Assembly (NCBI RefSeq): GCF_003148495.1
Contig: NZ_QGGH01000001.1
Location: 1,074,347 to 1,138,346, forward strand
Direction of reading: 5' to 3'
DNA: 64,000 nucleotides
Origin: Mesorhizobium loti
GTDB lineage: Bacteria; Pseudomonadota; Alphaproteobacteria; Rhizobiales; Rhizobiaceae
The translations under genes were made by a program, and so were the position numbers. The notes beneath the pieces are model-generated. The model saw only the letters and a program-made list of their open reading frames with translations. It was not told where the DNA came from and did no database searches. Position 1 is the stretch's first letter; every line of letters starts with the position of its first letter. Below are positions 1 to 11,318 of the stretch, one piece after another.

Positions 1-1
1 A

Positions 2-61
2 TATGCCGGCCAGATGGATTTCGGCAAGGCGAGCGGCATCGTCAAGAACCTGTTGCAGTAG
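2..61 (+). CDS. C-terminal end of a GatB/YqeY-domain protein (partial)
   Basis: The window opens inside a plus-strand reading frame that ends at a TAG at 59-61. The visible 19 residues include GQMDFGKASGIVKNLLQ. This resembles the usual end of GatB/YqeY-domain proteins, a family related to the tRNA-binding tail of GatB. In many bacteria yqeY lies just before dnaG and rpoD, and both of those occur downstream here, at 16.4 and 18.7 kb, which supports the call. Only the tail is visible, so the assignment rests on a short match plus gene order. Confidence 0.55.
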   Translation, partial: YAGQMDFGKASGIVKNLLQ

Positions 62-162
62 GCTTTCCCGCCCCGTCGGTAGTGATGCGCGGAGGCGAGG
101 TTGGAGATCAAGGCAAAGGCAAACCCGGTTCTTGCCAGTTGCGTTAGCGACCCCTGCCGGTT

Positions 163-1146
163 TTACGGCCCCTTGCAGATCGGCACCGGCTGCGGCGGCG
201 GTGCCGGGTGATCCTTCCTGTATTGAGCGATGATCGGCTCGAGGGTCTTTCGCGGCCAGAATTTCGGCGTGCCGATTTCCTTCAGGCAGGATGCGTTCCA
301 ATAGGCGCCCGACTGCGAACGGTTGGACGCTACCGCGGCGATGTCGCGCGATTCAGGGTAGATGTAGAGCGTCGTCGGGTTGTCCTTCACCATCGAGATG
401 ATCTGTTGCGCGTCCGCCGGCGACCAGCTGGTGCAGCCATTGCTGCGGCCGCCGGCATAGTCCACCAGCTTGCCGAACGGCACATAACCGTCGTGGTCGG
501 CATGCGAGCTGTTCGGGCTTTTGCGCAGGCACATGCCGTGCAGCACCTGGGCCGCGTGGCCGCCGATCACCCTCTGTCTGGCGTTCGCAGCTTCGCCTTC
601 GCCGTCGAACTGGATGAAGGTGCGCTGGAAAGCCACGTCCTGTTTCGCACCGGTGCGGTAGTAGCCTTTGAACGAGGTTTTCGCCTCGCGGGTCATGTAG
701 CCGCCGCCGGCCGTCAACGATGAATCCATCGCATTGCCGAAGTTCTTCGCGCATCGTTTGCCATTCGAAAAATCGACAGTGCCTTTCAGGTTGCGGCCGC
801 CGCCATGACCCGACGAGATCGCGCGAAACGACTGGCTGGCTTCGCATATGACGTAATACCGGCGCCCGAGCACGCCATTACCCAGATCGCCGGGGCGTGT
901 GGCATCCATGGCGAAGTAGCAGGGGTTCTTGACGGCACCTTGCGCGACCTTCATCAGGTAAAGCGCGCGCGCTCGTTCCAGAACCACCTGTGAGATCTGA
1001 CCGTCGCTGTCGCCAACATGGGCCTGCAGCCAGGCTGGAACGCCTGATGGTGCGGCAGAGGATCGAGCCGACACCGTCAAGGCAATGACGGCGACGAGGA
1101 GGCTGAGGATCGGGACGATGCCCAGGGGGACGAATCTCAGCCGCAC
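163..1146 (-). CDS. Secreted L,D-transpeptidase-like protein (YkuD_2 type)
   Basis: A 327-residue protein with a hydrophobic N-terminal segment (about residues 7-31, ending in a small-residue stretch), so exported or membrane-anchored. The body carries the marks of the murein L,D-transpeptidase catalytic-domain family: SSGHGGGRNLKG, a GGHAAQVLHG histidine motif and SNGCTSWS with the presumed nucleophilic cysteine near residue 240. Such proteins form or edit 3-3 cross-links in peptidoglycan. The start is GTG, preceded by AGGAG about 10 bases upstream. The C-terminus is proline-rich. The exact reaction is inferred from the family; a regulator-like role cannot be excluded. Confidence 0.75.
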   Translation of the reverse strand: MRLRFVPLGIVPILSLLVAVIALTVSARSSAAPSGVPAWLQAHVGDSDGQISQVVLERARALYLMKVAQGAVKNPCYFAMDATRPGDLGNGVLGRRYYVICEASQSFRAISSGHGGGRNLKGTVDFSNGKRCAKNFGNAMDSSLTAGGGYMTREAKTSFKGYYRTGAKQDVAFQRTFIQFDGEGEAANARQRVIGGHAAQVLHGMCLRKSPNSSHADHDGYVPFGKLVDYAGGRSNGCTSWSPADAQQIISMVKDNPTTLYIYPESRDIAAVASNRSQSGAYWNASCLKEIGTPKFWPRKTLEPIIAQYRKDHPAPPPQPVPICKGP

Positions 1147-1555
1147 GGGTTCACTTCTCCTGCCAAGACCGTTTCCTTGCGGTGTTGCCGCCGGGAATCA
1201 ATCATAAAGGGCCTCGCATTATCAGGCGAAACACATCTTGTTTAGCGCCCCCTTTGTTTAGCGCGCTCTGCCGAAGCCCGCACAAAGAGCCCATGAAAGG
1301 AGGTCGATGCGCGCAAACGCGACCTACGCCGACATGCTGGCTCCAGGCTTGCGGCGAACGTCTCCGCATCTTTGACTGTCCGCGATTTTCGTTCCCTACG
1401 GATTGAGCTATCATTTGATTCTGGCGCGGCCCGCGCCTCCTCCCTCCGCTGGGAAAGCATAATTCGTGCGGGGCTATCCGATCATCGAAACCGACTGTCC
1501 GAGCACTTGGCATAAGGAGGGGTTGCGAAAACCGCTCGCACCAGGAGGTTTTGCA
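1147..1555. other. Intergenic region between divergent genes
   Basis: About 400 bases separate the minus-strand transpeptidase-like gene from the plus-strand ATPase. Open frames here lack ribosome sites and recognisable protein character. The segment presumably holds both promoters. I see no repeat or RNA gene in it. Confidence 0.4.
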
Positions 1556-2269
1556 ATGAAGCTATCTGCGCCCGTCTACCATTTGAAGCGTCAAGCCAGG
1601 TTGTTGTCCCGCGAGGGCAAGATTGCGCTCCACGAAGCGCTTGATCGTGTTGCAGTACAGGAAGGTTTCAGCAGCTGGAGCCTGCTTGCAGCCAAGGCAG
1701 CCGAGGTGGGGCCTGCCGGAACATTGTTTGCGCAACTGGCGCCCGGCGATCTCGTTCTGGTGGGTGCACGACCCGGCCACGGCAAAACGCTGATGAGCCT
1801 CGAACTCGCAATCGAAGCCATGAAGTCCGGCCATCGCGGCGTGTTCTTCACGTTGGAATATACGCAACGAGATGTGCTCGACCGGTTTCGCGCCATCGGG
1901 GCGGATCCTGCACGGTTCAACGACCAGTTCGTCTTCGATAATTCCGACGCCGTCAGCGCCGACTACATCGTCAGGACGTTGAGCTCGGCGCCGCGCGGCA
2001 CGTTGGTGGTGATCGATTATCTGCAACTGCTCGATCAGAAGCGGGAGAACCCGGACCTGATGGCGCAGGTCCGCACGCTCAAGGCCTTTGCCCGCGACAG
2101 GGGATTGATCCTCGTCTTCATCTCGCAGATCGATCGGTCATACGATCCGGCGAAGAAGCCGGTTCCCGATATCAGCGATGTCCGGTTGCCGAACCCTTTG
2201 GATCTGTCGCTGTTCAACAAGACATGCTTCCTGAACAGGGGCGAAATCCGGTTCCAGGCAGCGAACTGA
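1556..2269 (+). CDS. Stand-alone DnaB-like RecA-fold ATPase
   Basis: A 237-residue protein with a P-loop GARPGHGKT at residues 70-78, a Walker B-like stretch TLVVIDYLQLL near residue 150 and a SQIDRSYDP sensor-like motif. This is the layout of the DnaB C-terminal/RadA/KaiC ATPase fold. It lacks the DnaB N-terminal domain; instead it has a short helical head (residues 1-50) containing an LHEALDRVAVQEGFSSWSLL-type segment. The ATG at 1556 is preceded by AGGAGG seven bases upstream, so the longer upstream extension is not used. Related proteins are usually labelled DNA helicase, but at half the size of DnaB a replicative role is unlikely. The function is unknown. Confidence 0.75.
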   Translation: MKLSAPVYHLKRQARLLSREGKIALHEALDRVAVQEGFSSWSLLAAKAAEVGPAGTLFAQLAPGDLVLVGARPGHGKTLMSLELAIEAMKSGHRGVFFTLEYTQRDVLDRFRAIGADPARFNDQFVFDNSDAVSADYIVRTLSSAPRGTLVVIDYLQLLDQKRENPDLMAQVRTLKAFARDRGLILVFISQIDRSYDPAKKPVPDISDVRLPNPLDLSLFNKTCFLNRGEIRFQAAN

Positions 2270-2287
2270 CGGATCTGTCGAGCAACC

Positions 2288-3241
2288 TCATTGGGCGGCT
2301 GCCGTCAGGTTCAGGAGGTGCGCGACCGATGCAGGATTGTGCTGCGCGCGCAGCGCGTCGGCCGACTGGCGAACGATTTCGGAAATCCGCAGCAGCTGTT
2401 TGGCGATCGGGCTGGTGTTGCGCCAGACCATGCCGATCGTGCGCGAGGGCTGGGGACTTCTGAAACGCGCAATGGAAACCGGCGCCGAGCGCGTCTCCAC
2501 CGCCACGGCCATTTCGGGGATCAAGGTGACACCGATGCCGGCACCGACCATCTGCACCAGGGTCGACAGCGAGCTGCCGTCCAGCAACTCGCGCGGCCGT
2601 GCCGAATGCATGCTGCAGAACGACAGCGCCTGGTCGCGGAAGCAATGGCCTTCTTCCAGAAGAAGCAGCCGCATTTCGCGCAGCATCTCGCGATTGGGCA
2701 CCGGCTTTCCCTCGTCCTCGCCGGGCCGGACCAGGACGAAGTTCTCGGCAAACAGCACGACCTCCGTCAACGACGGTTCGGACACCGGCAGTGCGACGAT
2801 AGCCGCATCGAGCCGACCGTCGGCCAGTTCCTGGATCAGCTTTTGCGTCAGCGTCTCGCGCACATGGATGTCGAGGCCGTCATGCATGCGCGAAAGGTTG
2901 CCGATGATGGTTGGCAAGAGGTAGGGCGCGACCGTCGGGATGACGCCGATGCGCAGCCGGCCGACCAGCCTGTCACGCGAAGAGCGGGCGAGATCAGCCA
3001 GTTCGTCCACCGAGCGCAGGATGTCGCGTACGCGCAGGGCAAACTCCTCGCCGAAATTGGTCAGCCGGACTTGGCGCGGGCCTCTTTCGAACAGTTCGGT
3101 GCCGAGCGTCTCTTCCAATTCCTTGATTTGCACCGAAATGGCAGGCTGGGAGATCGCACAGGCATCCGCGGCGCGTCCGAAATGGTTGTGCCGCGCCAGC
3201 GCCTCGAAATAGCGCAACTGCTTGAGGGTCAGGTTTGCCAT
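2288..3241 (-). CDS. oxyR: Hydrogen peroxide-inducible LysR activator OxyR
   Basis: A 317-residue LysR-type regulator with an N-terminal winged helix (residues 1-60) and a substrate-binding-like sensor domain. Cys200 and Cys209 lie in LEEGHCFRDQALSFC. This matches the peroxide-sensing cysteine pair of OxyR in motif and spacing, including the neighbouring HC and RDQA residues. Oxidation to a disulfide is expected to switch on target genes. It is transcribed away from katG, the classic OxyR target, across a shared 308-base intergenic region, so it probably controls both katG and itself. Confidence 0.95.
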   Translation of the reverse strand: MANLTLKQLRYFEALARHNHFGRAADACAISQPAISVQIKELEETLGTELFERGPRQVRLTNFGEEFALRVRDILRSVDELADLARSSRDRLVGRLRIGVIPTVAPYLLPTIIGNLSRMHDGLDIHVRETLTQKLIQELADGRLDAAIVALPVSEPSLTEVVLFAENFVLVRPGEDEGKPVPNREMLREMRLLLLEEGHCFRDQALSFCSMHSARPRELLDGSSLSTLVQMVGAGIGVTLIPEMAVAVETRSAPVSIARFRSPQPSRTIGMVWRNTSPIAKQLLRISEIVRQSADALRAQHNPASVAHLLNLTAAAQ

Positions 3242-5745
<2,504 letters not shown>

Positions 5746-5755
5746 GCTTGCCAAT

Positions 5756-5785
5756 GGCACTCCGGCGCGGCCGCGCCGGAGTGCC
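5756..5785 (+). terminator. Perfect 30-base palindrome downstream of katG
   Basis: Eleven bases after the katG stop, GGCACTCCGGCGCGG is followed at once by its exact reverse complement, giving a 15-bp stem if extruded (a few central bases would form the loop). No T-run follows, so it is either a factor-dependent terminator or an mRNA 3'-end protector. Confidence 0.6.
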
Positions 5786-5926
5786 CGTCCTCCCAAGGAC
5801 TTAAGATCGGGGCCGCGTTTCCAGCGATGGGAGCGCGGCCCTTGTCGTAAGAGGCAGCGCTTTGGTGGATCGTGCCTTCCCGGGCAAGGATGCTATTTTA
5901 CCGGCGTAGCGTCTCCACGGTGTAAC

Positions 5927-6484
5927 ATGATCGAAATCGTCAAACCCGCGCTTGAACATTTGCCGTCCTACAAGGCGGCGCTCGAACGCGGCTGGTCGCC
6001 GGACAATGTGCGGTTGCTGGAAGCGACGCGCGAGCAGCTTGCGGCGATCGAGAAGGATCCGGTGGCTTTTCTCGCCGACCTCGATGATCCCCAGGCCAAG
6101 GGCGGCCCGATCGCCTTGCCTGACGGGACGAAAGTACCGCGCTTGCCGGGCTTCCGCCGCTGGATCTGGGACGGCGAAGCGTCGGGCTCGATCGGCTTTC
6201 GCTGGCAGAAGGGCACTGCGGAACTGCCGCCGCATGTGCTCGGTCATATCGGCTATGCAGTGGTGCCGTGGAAGCGGCGGCGCGGTTACGCCACCGAGGC
6301 GCTGCGGTTGATGCTGGATGATGCGAGGGCGATTGGCCTGCCCCATGTCGAGATCACCGCCAAGCCGGGCAATCCGGCCTCGCACAAGGTGATCCTGGCC
6401 AATGGCGGCAAGCTCGTCGAACGCTTCTTCGAGGACGCCGCCTATGGTGGGGTGGAGAGTTTGCGGTTTCGGATCGAGCTGTAG
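5927..6484 (+). CDS. GNAT-family N-acetyltransferase
   Basis: A 185-residue protein of the usual GNAT size. The second half shows the acetyl-CoA-binding pattern: a beta-strand GHIGYAVVPWKRRRGYATEAL with the R-x-x-G-x-A pyrophosphate loop, then LPHVEITAKPGNPASHKVILANGG, where N/S-H-K-V-I is the typical motif B region. These enzymes move an acetyl group to an amine. The residue set resembles RimJ/RimL-like or small-molecule acetyltransferases, and the substrate cannot be read from sequence. The gene stands alone and converges on the peptidase gene, 6 bases away. Confidence 0.85.
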   Translation: MIEIVKPALEHLPSYKAALERGWSPDNVRLLEATREQLAAIEKDPVAFLADLDDPQAKGGPIALPDGTKVPRLPGFRRWIWDGEASGSIGFRWQKGTAELPPHVLGHIGYAVVPWKRRRGYATEALRLMLDDARAIGLPHVEITAKPGNPASHKVILANGGKLVERFFEDAAYGGVESLRFRIEL

Positions 6485-6490
6485 CTCGCT

Positions 6491-7528
6491 TTATCGCTTT
6501 TCGGCCTGATCGCGCAGCCAGTCGGCGAGCGACGTGCGACGCGTGCCAGCCCTGCCTGTGAAGGCCTGGGCGGACAGCATGGAGTTCAACACAGCTTCCT
6601 GCGTGGCCTCCGCCGCTGCCCGCAAAAGGATGTCGATGCGCGCTTCGTTGAGGGTGAGCAACGGCACCAGGTCGCGGGCTTCGTCGTGGTCGACCATGTT
6701 GCCGGTGCTGAAGGCGATGGCGATGTCGCCGCTGCCATGGCCCCAGAAGGAGCCGAGCCTTGCGATGCCTGCTCCGGTGCGGCGCGCCACGCGCTCGAGC
6801 TGGCGGTGTTCGAGCGGCACATCGGTTGCCAGAATAACCATGATCGAGCCGCGTTCGGCCCGGTCCGATTGCCCGGGATCGGGCCTGCGCCCATCGGGGA
6901 GCACGAGGTCTCCGGACTTGCCGAAATTAGACAGGACGAGAACGCCAAGATGACGTTCGCCGCCGGCCGCGATCTTTCTGGACGCCGAGCCGATGCCGCC
7001 CTTGAAGCCGAAGCAGCTCATTCCCGTCCCGGCGCCGACGTTGCCCTGTTCGACCGCGCCTTCATGCGCATCCGCCAGCGCCGCAAGGGCGTGTTCCTCT
7101 GATATCGCCAGTGCCTGGATGTCGTTCAGTGGCCCGTCATTGCACTCGCCCACCACCGGGTTGACGGTGCCGGTCGAGCGGCCGATGTCCGGGTTCAGGC
7201 GGATGGCGTCGCGGATCAGCGCCGTTGCGCAGGTGCCGACCGAGAGCGTGTTGGTCAGGAGGATCGGGGTTTCGATGGTGCCGAGTTCCTGCACCTGCGT
7301 CAGGCCGACCGTCTTGCCGAAGCCGTTGATGACATGGCTGGCCGCGATCACCTTGTTGCGAAATATATTGCCGCCATGCGGCAGGATGGCAGTCACGCCG
7401 GTGTTGATGTCGCCGTTGCGTAGCGTGCAGTGACCGACACGGACGCCAGGCACGTCGGTGATCGCATTGTTGGCGCCCGTCGGCAGGATGCCGCAGGTCA
7501 AGCCGAAATCGCCGACAGTCCTGGTCAT
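6491..7528 (-). CDS. P1 (S58) family peptidase, DmpA-like aminopeptidase/esterase
   Basis: A 345-residue protein starting MTRTVGDFGLTCGILPTGANNAITDVPGVRVGH-like, the typical N-terminus of the P1/DmpA family. These N-terminal-nucleophile hydrolases cleave themselves before a serine; the matching Gly227-Ser228 lies in RGSIMVILATD. Also typical are GTVNPVVGECNDG and GNVGAGTGMSCFGFKGG. Characterised members release N-terminal L- or D-amino acids or beta-peptides. The ATG is preceded by AGGAG about eight bases away. No signal peptide is seen. It shares a roughly 65-base gap with the merR gene lying upstream on the same strand. Confidence 0.9.
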   Translation of the reverse strand: MTRTVGDFGLTCGILPTGANNAITDVPGVRVGHCTLRNGDINTGVTAILPHGGNIFRNKVIAASHVINGFGKTVGLTQVQELGTIETPILLTNTLSVGTCATALIRDAIRLNPDIGRSTGTVNPVVGECNDGPLNDIQALAISEEHALAALADAHEGAVEQGNVGAGTGMSCFGFKGGIGSASRKIAAGGERHLGVLVLSNFGKSGDLVLPDGRRPDPGQSDRAERGSIMVILATDVPLEHRQLERVARRTGAGIARLGSFWGHGSGDIAIAFSTGNMVDHDEARDLVPLLTLNEARIDILLRAAAEATQEAVLNSMLSAQAFTGRAGTRRTSLADWLRDQAEKR

Positions 7529-7594
7529 GCCTGCTCCTGGCTCACAAACGACCCGCGTCCAGGTCGAGGTCCGCGCCGGGACCCTATTGGAGTG

Positions 7595-8011
7595 TCAACC
7601 ATGCTCGTCAGCGCACAGCGCGTGGTCGGACAGGGCGCGGATGACGTAGCAGTCGCCGACCGTCTTGCCATTGCAGCAGGTGGCGATGCGTTCGAGCTCG
7701 GCCTCCAGCCGCTTCAGCTGGGCAATCTTCTCCCGCACCGAGATCAGTTGTTCCTCGGCGATCCGGTCGGCGTGTCCGCAGGGCTGCTCGGGGTGGGCGC
7801 TCAACTCGATCAGCGAGCGGATGTCCTCGACCGCGAAGCCGAGGTCGCGGGCGTGGCGGATGAAGGCCAGCCGCTCCAGCTCCTGCCTGGAATAGCGGCG
7901 CTGGTTGCCTTCCGAGCGCTCGGGTGCCGCAACAAGGCCCATCTGCTCGTAGTAGCGGATGGTCGGCACCTTGACCCCGGTGCGGCGCGAGAGATCACCG
8001 ATGGAAAACAT
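7595..8011 (-). CDS. MerR-family metal-responsive regulator (ZntR/CadR-like)
   Basis: A 138-residue MerR regulator: winged helix (residues 1-70, FSIGDLSRRTGVKVPTIRYYEQMGLV), a long dimerisation helix and a C-terminal metal loop. Cysteines 78, 112, 113 and 121 (QPCGH and TCCNGKTVGDC) match the divalent-metal set of ZntR/CadR/PbrR-type sensors rather than the CueR set. The start at 8011 follows AGAGG and gives the canonical N-terminus; a longer frame upstream would run into the operator. It diverges from the P-type ATPase, which it almost certainly activates when Zn, Cd or Pb is bound. Confidence 0.92.
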   Translation of the reverse strand: MFSIGDLSRRTGVKVPTIRYYEQMGLVAAPERSEGNQRRYSRQELERLAFIRHARDLGFAVEDIRSLIELSAHPEQPCGHADRIAEEQLISVREKIAQLKRLEAELERIATCCNGKTVGDCYVIRALSDHALCADEHG

Positions 8012-8022
8012 GAATTTGCCTC

Positions 8023-8053
8023 TTGAAGCTCTAGTGACTAGAGCAATTACAGT
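8023..8053 (+). promoter_or_regulatory. MerR-type promoter and operator for the metal ATPase
   Basis: A -35-like TTGAAG (8023-8028) and a -10-like TACAGT (8048-8053) are separated by 19 bases, the overlong spacing typical of MerR-activated promoters. The spacer holds a perfect 17-base dyad GCTCTAGTGACTAGAGC (8028-8044). The arrangement reads toward the ATPase gene at 8118. Confidence 0.8.
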
Positions 8054-8117
8054 GCCTGACATCAGCATTCAAGACCCATGCGGCGACGCCAAGCGGACAA
8101 GACAGACAGGTGATGTG

Positions 8118-10355
8118 ATGACGACGCCCCTCAGGCAGACACGGTTCAAGATCGGCGGCATGGACTGCGCCTCCTGTGCGGCCAAGATCGATACGGCGGT
8201 GCGTCGCCTCGACGGCGTCGACGATGTCTCGGTTTCGGTGACCGGCGCCAGCATGACGGTCAGCCATGGCGGTTCGCTCAACGATGGCAAGGTGCTGCAG
8301 CAGGTGGCGCGGCTCGGCTACGGCATCGTCAAGGCCGAAGCCAAGACCGATGGGCGGGCTTCAGTGGCCTCGGCGCATGACCACGCTGACCAGAAGGGCC
8401 ACGATCACGCCGGCGACGATCATGAGCATGGCGGCGAACAGGTCGCCAACGAGGCTGCCGGGTCATCTCATCTCCACAGTGATGTCGAGCCGGGGCAGGC
8501 GTGGTGGCGCTCCCGCCGTGCAGCGCTGACTCTGGCTTGCGCGGCGGCGCTTGTTGCCGCCTATGGCATCGGCCATCTGTTCCCAGTAGCCGAGCGCTGG
8601 GTGTTCCTGGGCGCGCTGTTGGTCGGCCTGGTGCCGATCGCGCGGCGCGCGCTGATGGCGGCATTGGCCGGCACGCCGTTCTCGATCGAGATGCTGATGA
8701 CCATCGCGGCGACAGGCGCTGTGATGATCGGCGCCACGGAAGAAGCCGCCGCCGTGGTGGTGCTGTTCCTGATCGGCGAACTTCTGGAAGGTGTCGCCGC
8801 CGGCCGCGCCCGGGCGAGCATCCAGGGACTTGCCGATCTCGTGCCGAAGACAGCGCTGGTCGAGCGGGCGGGCGGCACATCAGAGGTTCCAGCCGAAGAC
8901 CTTGCGGTCGGCGACGTCATCGTGGCGCGGCCGGGCGACCGCATCCCTGCCGATGGCGAGATCGTCGAGGGGTCTGGTGACATCGACGAGGCGCCGGTGA
9001 CCGGCGAGAGCACGCCGAAGCGCAAGGGTGTTGCGGACGCCGTCTTCGCCGGCACGATCAGCATCGACGGAGTGCTCAAGGTTCGCGTGACCGCAGCCGC
9101 GTCGGACAACACCATCGCCCGGATCGTGCGGCTTGTGGAGGAGGCGCAGGAGGCCAAGGCGCCGACCGAGCGCTTCATCGACCGCTTCTCGCGCACCTAC
9201 ACGCCGGCCGTGCTGGCGGTCGGCGCACTGGTGGCGCTGCTGCCGCCGCTGCTTGCCGGCGGCGATTGGAACGAATGGATCTACAAGGGCCTGGCGATCC
9301 TGCTGATCGGCTGCCCCTGCGCCCTGGTCATCTCGACGCCGGCGGCGATCGCCGCAGGGCTGGCGACCGGCGCGCGGCATGGTCTGTTGATGAAGGGTGG
9401 TGCCGTGCTGGAAGGCTTTCGCCGGATCACGGCGGTGGCCTTCGACAAGACCGGCACGCTGACCGCGGGCAAGCCTGTCGTCACCGACATCGTGGCCTAT
9501 GGCCGCGAGGAACGCACCGTGCTGGCGTTGGCGGCAGCGCTGGAGCAGGGCTCCAGCCATCCGCTGGCTATGGCGATCCTGTCGAGGGCCAAGGCCGACA
9601 AGGCGCCGGTGCCGCCGGCCTTGGCGGCGAAGGCGATCTCGGGCAAGGGTGTCGAGGGCAGCGTCGGCGGCGTTGCCGTCTTCCTAGGCTCCGGCCAGGC
9701 GGCGGGCGAACGCGCCGACATGACCGAGGCGCAGCGCCTCGCCGTCGACAGCCTCAATGGCCAGGGCAAGACCGTCTCGGTGCTGGTGGCCGATGGCGTG
9801 GTGGCCGGGCTGATCGCCATGCGCGACGAGCCGCGGCAGGATGCGGCGGCCGGGATCGCGGCGCTCAAGGCTGAGGGCATCCGTGCGGTGATGCTGACCG
9901 GCGACAACCGCCGCACGGCCGAAGCCATCGCCGCTTCGCTTGGCATCGAGGCGCGGGCGGAGCTGTTGCCTCAGGACAAGCAGCGCATCGTTGGCGAATT
10001 GCAGCGCGAGGGGTTCAAGGTGGCCAAGGTCGGCGACGGCATCAACGACGCGCCGGCGCTGGCCGCCGCCGACATCGGCATCGCCATGGGCGGCGGCACC
10101 GATGTGGCGCTGGAGACCGCGGACGCGGCGATCTTGCATGGCCGCGTCATGGACGTCGTGCGCATGGTGAAACTGTCGCGGGCGGTGATGGCCAATATTG
10201 GCCAGAACATCAGCGTGGCGCTCGGGCTGAAGGCAGTGTTCCTGGTCACCACCATTTTGGGCATCACCGGCCTGTGGCCGGCGATCCTGGCCGATACCGG
10301 CGCCACCGTGCTGGTCACCGCCAACGCCATGCGCCTGTTGCGCTGGCGCGGGTGA
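8118..10355 (+). CDS. zntA: Zn/Cd/Pb-translocating P-type ATPase (ZntA-like)
   Basis: A 745-residue P1B-ATPase. An N-terminal heavy-metal domain has GGMDCASC (Cys17, Cys20), followed by a histidine-rich linker (roughly residues 77-120, HDHADQKGHDH). The membrane core carries the CPC motif at residues 399-401 (LLIGCPCALVIS), the phosphorylated Asp443 in DKTGTLT, MLTGDNRRTAEA and VGDGINDAPAL. The CPC plus His-rich linker fits a Zn/Cd/Pb exporter of the inner membrane. The start at 8118 is chosen so that the promoter and operator lie outside the gene. Upstream in-frame codons overlap the operator and are rejected. Confidence 0.93.
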   Translation: MTTPLRQTRFKIGGMDCASCAAKIDTAVRRLDGVDDVSVSVTGASMTVSHGGSLNDGKVLQQVARLGYGIVKAEAKTDGRASVASAHDHADQKGHDHAGDDHEHGGEQVANEAAGSSHLHSDVEPGQAWWRSRRAALTLACAAALVAAYGIGHLFPVAERWVFLGALLVGLVPIARRALMAALAGTPFSIEMLMTIAATGAVMIGATEEAAAVVVLFLIGELLEGVAAGRARASIQGLADLVPKTALVERAGGTSEVPAEDLAVGDVIVARPGDRIPADGEIVEGSGDIDEAPVTGESTPKRKGVADAVFAGTISIDGVLKVRVTAAASDNTIARIVRLVEEAQEAKAPTERFIDRFSRTYTPAVLAVGALVALLPPLLAGGDWNEWIYKGLAILLIGCPCALVISTPAAIAAGLATGARHGLLMKGGAVLEGFRRITAVAFDKTGTLTAGKPVVTDIVAYGREERTVLALAAALEQGSSHPLAMAILSRAKADKAPVPPALAAKAISGKGVEGSVGGVAVFLGSGQAAGERADMTEAQRLAVDSLNGQGKTVSVLVADGVVAGLIAMRDEPRQDAAAGIAALKAEGIRAVMLTGDNRRTAEAIAASLGIEARAELLPQDKQRIVGELQREGFKVAKVGDGINDAPALAAADIGIAMGGGTDVALETADAAILHGRVMDVVRMVKLSRAVMANIGQNISVALGLKAVFLVTTILGITGLWPAILADTGATVLVTANAMRLLRWRG

Positions 10356-10391
10356 TCCGGCGTTCGGCGGCCGCCGCTCAACCGCTAGCCG

Positions 10392-11222
10392 TCAGGGGTC
10401 GATATCCATCGCGAGCGCTGCGTCCTTCTGGTTCTCCAGTTCCGTGAGCCTGCCTTGGAGCGCGCTGCGGATCGAGGCGTAGGCGGCAGCGCCGAAGGTC
10501 AATCGGCGCGGAGCGGGATTCTGCTCGACCGAAGCAATCATCGCTTCGACCATCTTGTGCGGGTCGCCCTTGACGTCGAACGAGCCCTCGGCAAAGGCCT
10601 TGCGCAGGTCGCCGACCGGCGTGTTCGCATAGATTTCCTCAGACTGGGAACTGATCAGGCTGGCGCCGAAGTTCGTCTGCGTCGGTCCGGGCTCGACGAG
10701 TGTCAAGCCGATGCCAAAGGACGCGACCTCCTGCCGAACGGATTCGACGAAGCCTTCGATGCCCCATTTGGTGGCGTGGTAGAGGCTGAAACCGGGATAG
10801 GCCATCTGGCCACCCTCCGAAGAGACTTGCAGGATGCGGCCGCCGTGCTGTTTCCTCAGATGCGGCAGTGCTGCCCGGATTACCTGGATGGAGCCGACAA
10901 GATTTGTGTCGATCAGGTCGCGGATCTGGTTGTCGTCAAGCTCTTCGGCGGCGCCGAACAGGCCGTAACCGGCGTTGCTGACGATGACATCGATGTGCCC
11001 TAGATCGTCAAAGGCTTTGCCGATCGTTGCCTTGATCGCATCGCTGTCGGTCATTTGAAGAGAAGCGATCCAGAGGTGATCGCTATGATGCGCTTTCAAA
11101 TCGGCGAGCGCCTGCGGCCTCCGCACCGTTGCGGCAACTCGATCGCCACGGACCAGAAGCCTTTCCGTCAGAAGCCGTCCGAAACCGGACGAGGTGCCGG
11201 TGATGAACCATGTCTTGGCCAT
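10392..11222 (-). CDS. SDR-family oxidoreductase
   Basis: A 276-residue classical short-chain dehydrogenase. The cofactor loop is TGTSSGFGR near the N-terminus, then SNAGYG and the catalytic YHATKWG (Y-x-x-x-K) preceded by a serine-rich strand VSSEGG. It uses NAD(P)H on an unknown carbonyl or alcohol. The start at 11222 follows AAGGAC and gives the usual MAKTWFITG opening. It diverges from a LysR gene 97 bases away, which probably controls it. It converges with the ATPase gene. Confidence 0.9.
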   Translation of the reverse strand: MAKTWFITGTSSGFGRLLTERLLVRGDRVAATVRRPQALADLKAHHSDHLWIASLQMTDSDAIKATIGKAFDDLGHIDVIVSNAGYGLFGAAEELDDNQIRDLIDTNLVGSIQVIRAALPHLRKQHGGRILQVSSEGGQMAYPGFSLYHATKWGIEGFVESVRQEVASFGIGLTLVEPGPTQTNFGASLISSQSEEIYANTPVGDLRKAFAEGSFDVKGDPHKMVEAMIASVEQNPAPRRLTFGAAAYASIRSALQGRLTELENQKDAALAMDIDP

Positions 11223-11318
11223 GGGAGAAGTCCTTTCGTTGTTGACTTCGGCCAAGACTACTCCACTCAACTCATGATACTATCCGTTCAATTTTGGATA
11301 GCTTGATGAAGATTCACC

